DNA of 64,000 nucleotides. Origin: Sphingomonas sp. H160509. GTDB taxonomy: Bacteria; Pseudomonadota; Alphaproteobacteria; Sphingomonadales; Sphingomonadaceae. The stretch is from contig NZ_JAMXSR020000002.1 of assembly GCF_024124765.2 (NCBI RefSeq), positions 581,001 to 645,000 of the forward strand. Direction: 5' to 3'. Under the pieces are notes generated by a model. The model saw only the letters and a list, made by a program, of their open reading frames with translations, was not told the origin of the DNA and did no database searches. Positions 62,223-64,000 of this stretch are shown here, piece by piece. A program made the position numbers and the translations under genes. Numbering within the stretch: position 1 is the first letter of the stretch; the number at the start of each line of letters is the position of its first letter.

Positions 62223-64000
62223 TTAGTTCCGCAGGGGCTTGCCGGTTTGCAGCATGTGCACGACTCGCGCCTGCGTCCGCGGGTCCTTGACGCTCGCCAT
62301 GAACGCGGCGCGCTCGAGGTCGAGCAACTGGTCCTCGGTCACGGTGTCGACAAGATCGGCCTCGCCGCCGGTCAGCACCTCGGCAAGGCGATCCGCGACG
62401 ACGAGATCGTAGTCGGTCGCCATGCCCTTCTTGTGGAAGTCCGCCACTGCCATGTTCAGCCCCGTCCGGCCGCTCGCGCCCGCCAGTCGGAAGGTCGGCT
62501 TCTCCGGCGCGACATAGCCGTCGACCAGCGACAGCGCCTTGGCCTTCGCATCCGCCAGCAACCGGTCGCGGTTCATCGTGATGCCGTCCGCCTTGCGCAG
62601 GATCATCATCTCCTTCGCCTCCGCCGCCGACTTGGCGACCTGCGCGGTGGAGACCGCCTGGAACACCTTGGTCAGCACCGGCATCGGCCCGTTCGGCAGC
62701 GTCCGCGACTTGGTCCAGCGATCGAGCATTTCGCCATTGCCGCCCCAGCCGGGGACGAGCCCGACGCCGCACTCGACGAGCCCTGCATAGGTCTCGGCAT
62801 GCGCCTGCACCGCATCGGAGTGGAGCAGGATCTCGCACCCGCCGCCGAGCGCGAGCCCGGCCGGCGCGCTGACGACCGGGAAGGGCGCGTATTTGAGCGC
62901 CTTGTACGCCTGTTGCCCGCCCGAGACGCTGGCCTCGACCATGTCCCACAGGCCGGCGCCGACCGCGAACATCGCTGCGCCCAGGTTCGCACCCGCCGAG
63001 AAGTTCGACGCCTCGTTATACACCACCAGCGCCTTGAAACGCTCGCGGACGACCGGGATCGCCTCGTTGATGAGCGCCACGACCTGATCGTCGAGCGCGT
63101 TCATTTTGGTGTGGAACTCGAGCGCCGCGACGCCGTCGCCGACATCCCAGAGCGACGCCGACAGGTTCGTGAGGATCGGCTGCGAACGGAGCTTGATGTC
63201 CTCCAGCAGCTCGACACCGTCCGCACGCGGCACGTCGGCATACTCGCCGCCAGCCGTGAGATACTGACGCTGGCCGTTCTCGACACGGTAGAACGGACGA
63301 TCGCCCGCGGTAGTCAGGATCGCCGGAACATCGCGACCTTCGGCAGCAAGGCGCGCGGCGAGCACACCCGGTCCCATCCGGTCGATCAGCTCAAACGGCC
63401 CGTACTTCCAGTTATAGCCGAGCTTCATCGCGTCATCGATCGCGACGATATCGTCCGCCGCCTCGCCGACCAGCATCGCCGCGTAGGACAGCGTGTTGCC
63501 GAGGATCGTCCACGCATAGGTACCGATCTTGCCGGGCTCCGCGATCAGCGCGGCGAGGTCCTTGCCGGTCTTGCCGGGCAACTCAGCGGGCTTCGCCTCG
63601 GGGCGGTACTCGCCGGTTGCGAGGTCGAGAGACAGCTTGGTCCGCGTCGCCTTGTCGAGATCGATAGAATCCACCCTTTCCTTTGCGGCCGGTGAACCCT
63701 TCCGCGATCATCTTGTCGACCAGCGGCAACTCGCGGACCGTATCGAAATACGGATCGCCTGCGGGCAGCGTGGACGAGAGGCTCTTCGACAGCAGCGGCA
63801 TCAGATCGACGCCGACGAGGTCGACCAGCCCGAAGATCCCGGTCTTCGGCACGCCCATCGGACGACCGCCGATCTGGTCGGCTTCCTCGACGGTCAGCCC
63901 CTGGTCCATCGCCGCGTTGATCGCGATCGCCAGCCAATAGGTGCCGATGCGGTTGGCGATGAAGCCCGGCGTGTCCTTTGCCCGCACGATCCGCTTGCCC
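62223..64000 (-). CDS. FadN/FadJ-like 3-hydroxyacyl-CoA dehydrogenase / enoyl-CoA hydratase (5' truncated, frame broken)
   Basis: Starts beyond the right edge; about 592 residues are visible. Order: 3-hydroxyacyl-CoA dehydrogenase N-terminal part (VRAKDTPGFIANRIGTYW, GRPMGVPKTGIFGLVDLVGVD), then the C-terminal HCDH half (MKLGYNWKYGPFELIDRMG), then an enoyl-CoA hydratase domain (VYNEASNFSAGANLGAAM, AGLALGGGCEILLHSDAV, VECGVGLVPGWGGNGE). This order is that of the FadN-type multifunctional enzyme of fatty-acid beta-oxidation. A frame break lies near 63660-63675 after GFYR, net one extra base. It likely works with the FadL transporter nearby. Confidence 0.88.

Noticed and set aside
1..64000. tRNA or rRNA genes, prophage or IS elements, CRISPR arrays
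   Set aside because: No CCA-ended cloverleaf, rRNA signature, transposase, integrase or spacer array was found by reading both strands.

Overview
The window is high-GC DNA with dense, mostly overlapping gene pairs and no RNA genes. It looks like a chromosome segment of a sphingomonad-type alphaproteobacterium (Sphingomonas or a close relative). The reasons are several TonB-dependent receptors, a FecI/FecR pair, a two-partner secretion system, a PaoABC-type aldehyde oxidase, a bacteriophytochrome, an oxygen-dependent tyrosine pathway and short GC-rich palindromic intergenic repeats. Genus is inferred from gene content only; no rRNA marker is present.

Layout. 1-6134: end of a TPR protein, then a surface-polymer locus (two GT4 glycosyltransferases, a glucosamine inositolphosphorylceramide transferase-like protein, a CDP-glycerol glycerophosphotransferase-like protein, a flippase). 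6131-10553: ECF sigma factor, FecR anti-sigma and STN-domain TonB receptor, i.e. a cell-surface signalling system, with a DUF2141 protein. 11055-16018: GH130-like enzyme, SDR, LysR regulator, divergent MFS exporter, EthD protein. 16023-20036: bacteriophytochrome histidine kinase, a secreted HExxH protein, a 2OG-Fe(II) oxygenase. 20180-25310: two-partner secretion operon (TpsB, TpsA) plus an L,D-transpeptidase. 25860-34206: minus-strand array of two TonB receptors, two PepSY membrane proteins and a DUF2946 protein behind a cobalamin riboswitch. 34307-37024: GH5 mannanase-like lipoprotein, CE2-type esterase and a GH9 cellulase remnant. 37293-46515: thiamine-diphosphate enzyme (PoxB-like), nitronate monooxygenase, PaoABC, a lipoamide dehydrogenase-like protein, a GST. 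46544-51243: a divergent membrane-stress island (DUF1190, DUF350, DUF2491 / DUF2170, PspA, ATP-grasp ligase, ankyrin protein) equivalent to E. coli yjfIJKLMC. 51252-56557: TrhO, then tyrosine/homogentisate degradation (Rieske protein, MaiA, HmgA, HPPD) with a divergent MarR regulator and a palindromic operator. 56512-60116: LysR regulator divergent from malate synthase G, coupled to a gamma carbonic anhydrase. 60158-64000: FadL-type porin, DUF2147 protein and a beta-oxidation multifunctional enzyme running off the right edge.

A major caveat: at least 17 clear single-base reading-frame breaks occur, mostly +1 and mostly in short G or C runs, and they hit core genes such as malate synthase, HPPD and maleylacetoacetate isomerase. 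In nearly every case adding or removing one base restores a full-length family-typical protein. I read these as sequence errors, not gene decay, and annotate the genes across the breaks. The GH9 remnant is different: it has lost large pieces and looks like a true pseudogene.

The most interesting units are the PspA/ATP-grasp island with its added ankyrin gene, the cobalamin-riboswitch-led receptor array with a hairpin directly before the start codon, and the secretion operon that carries its own L,D-transpeptidase.
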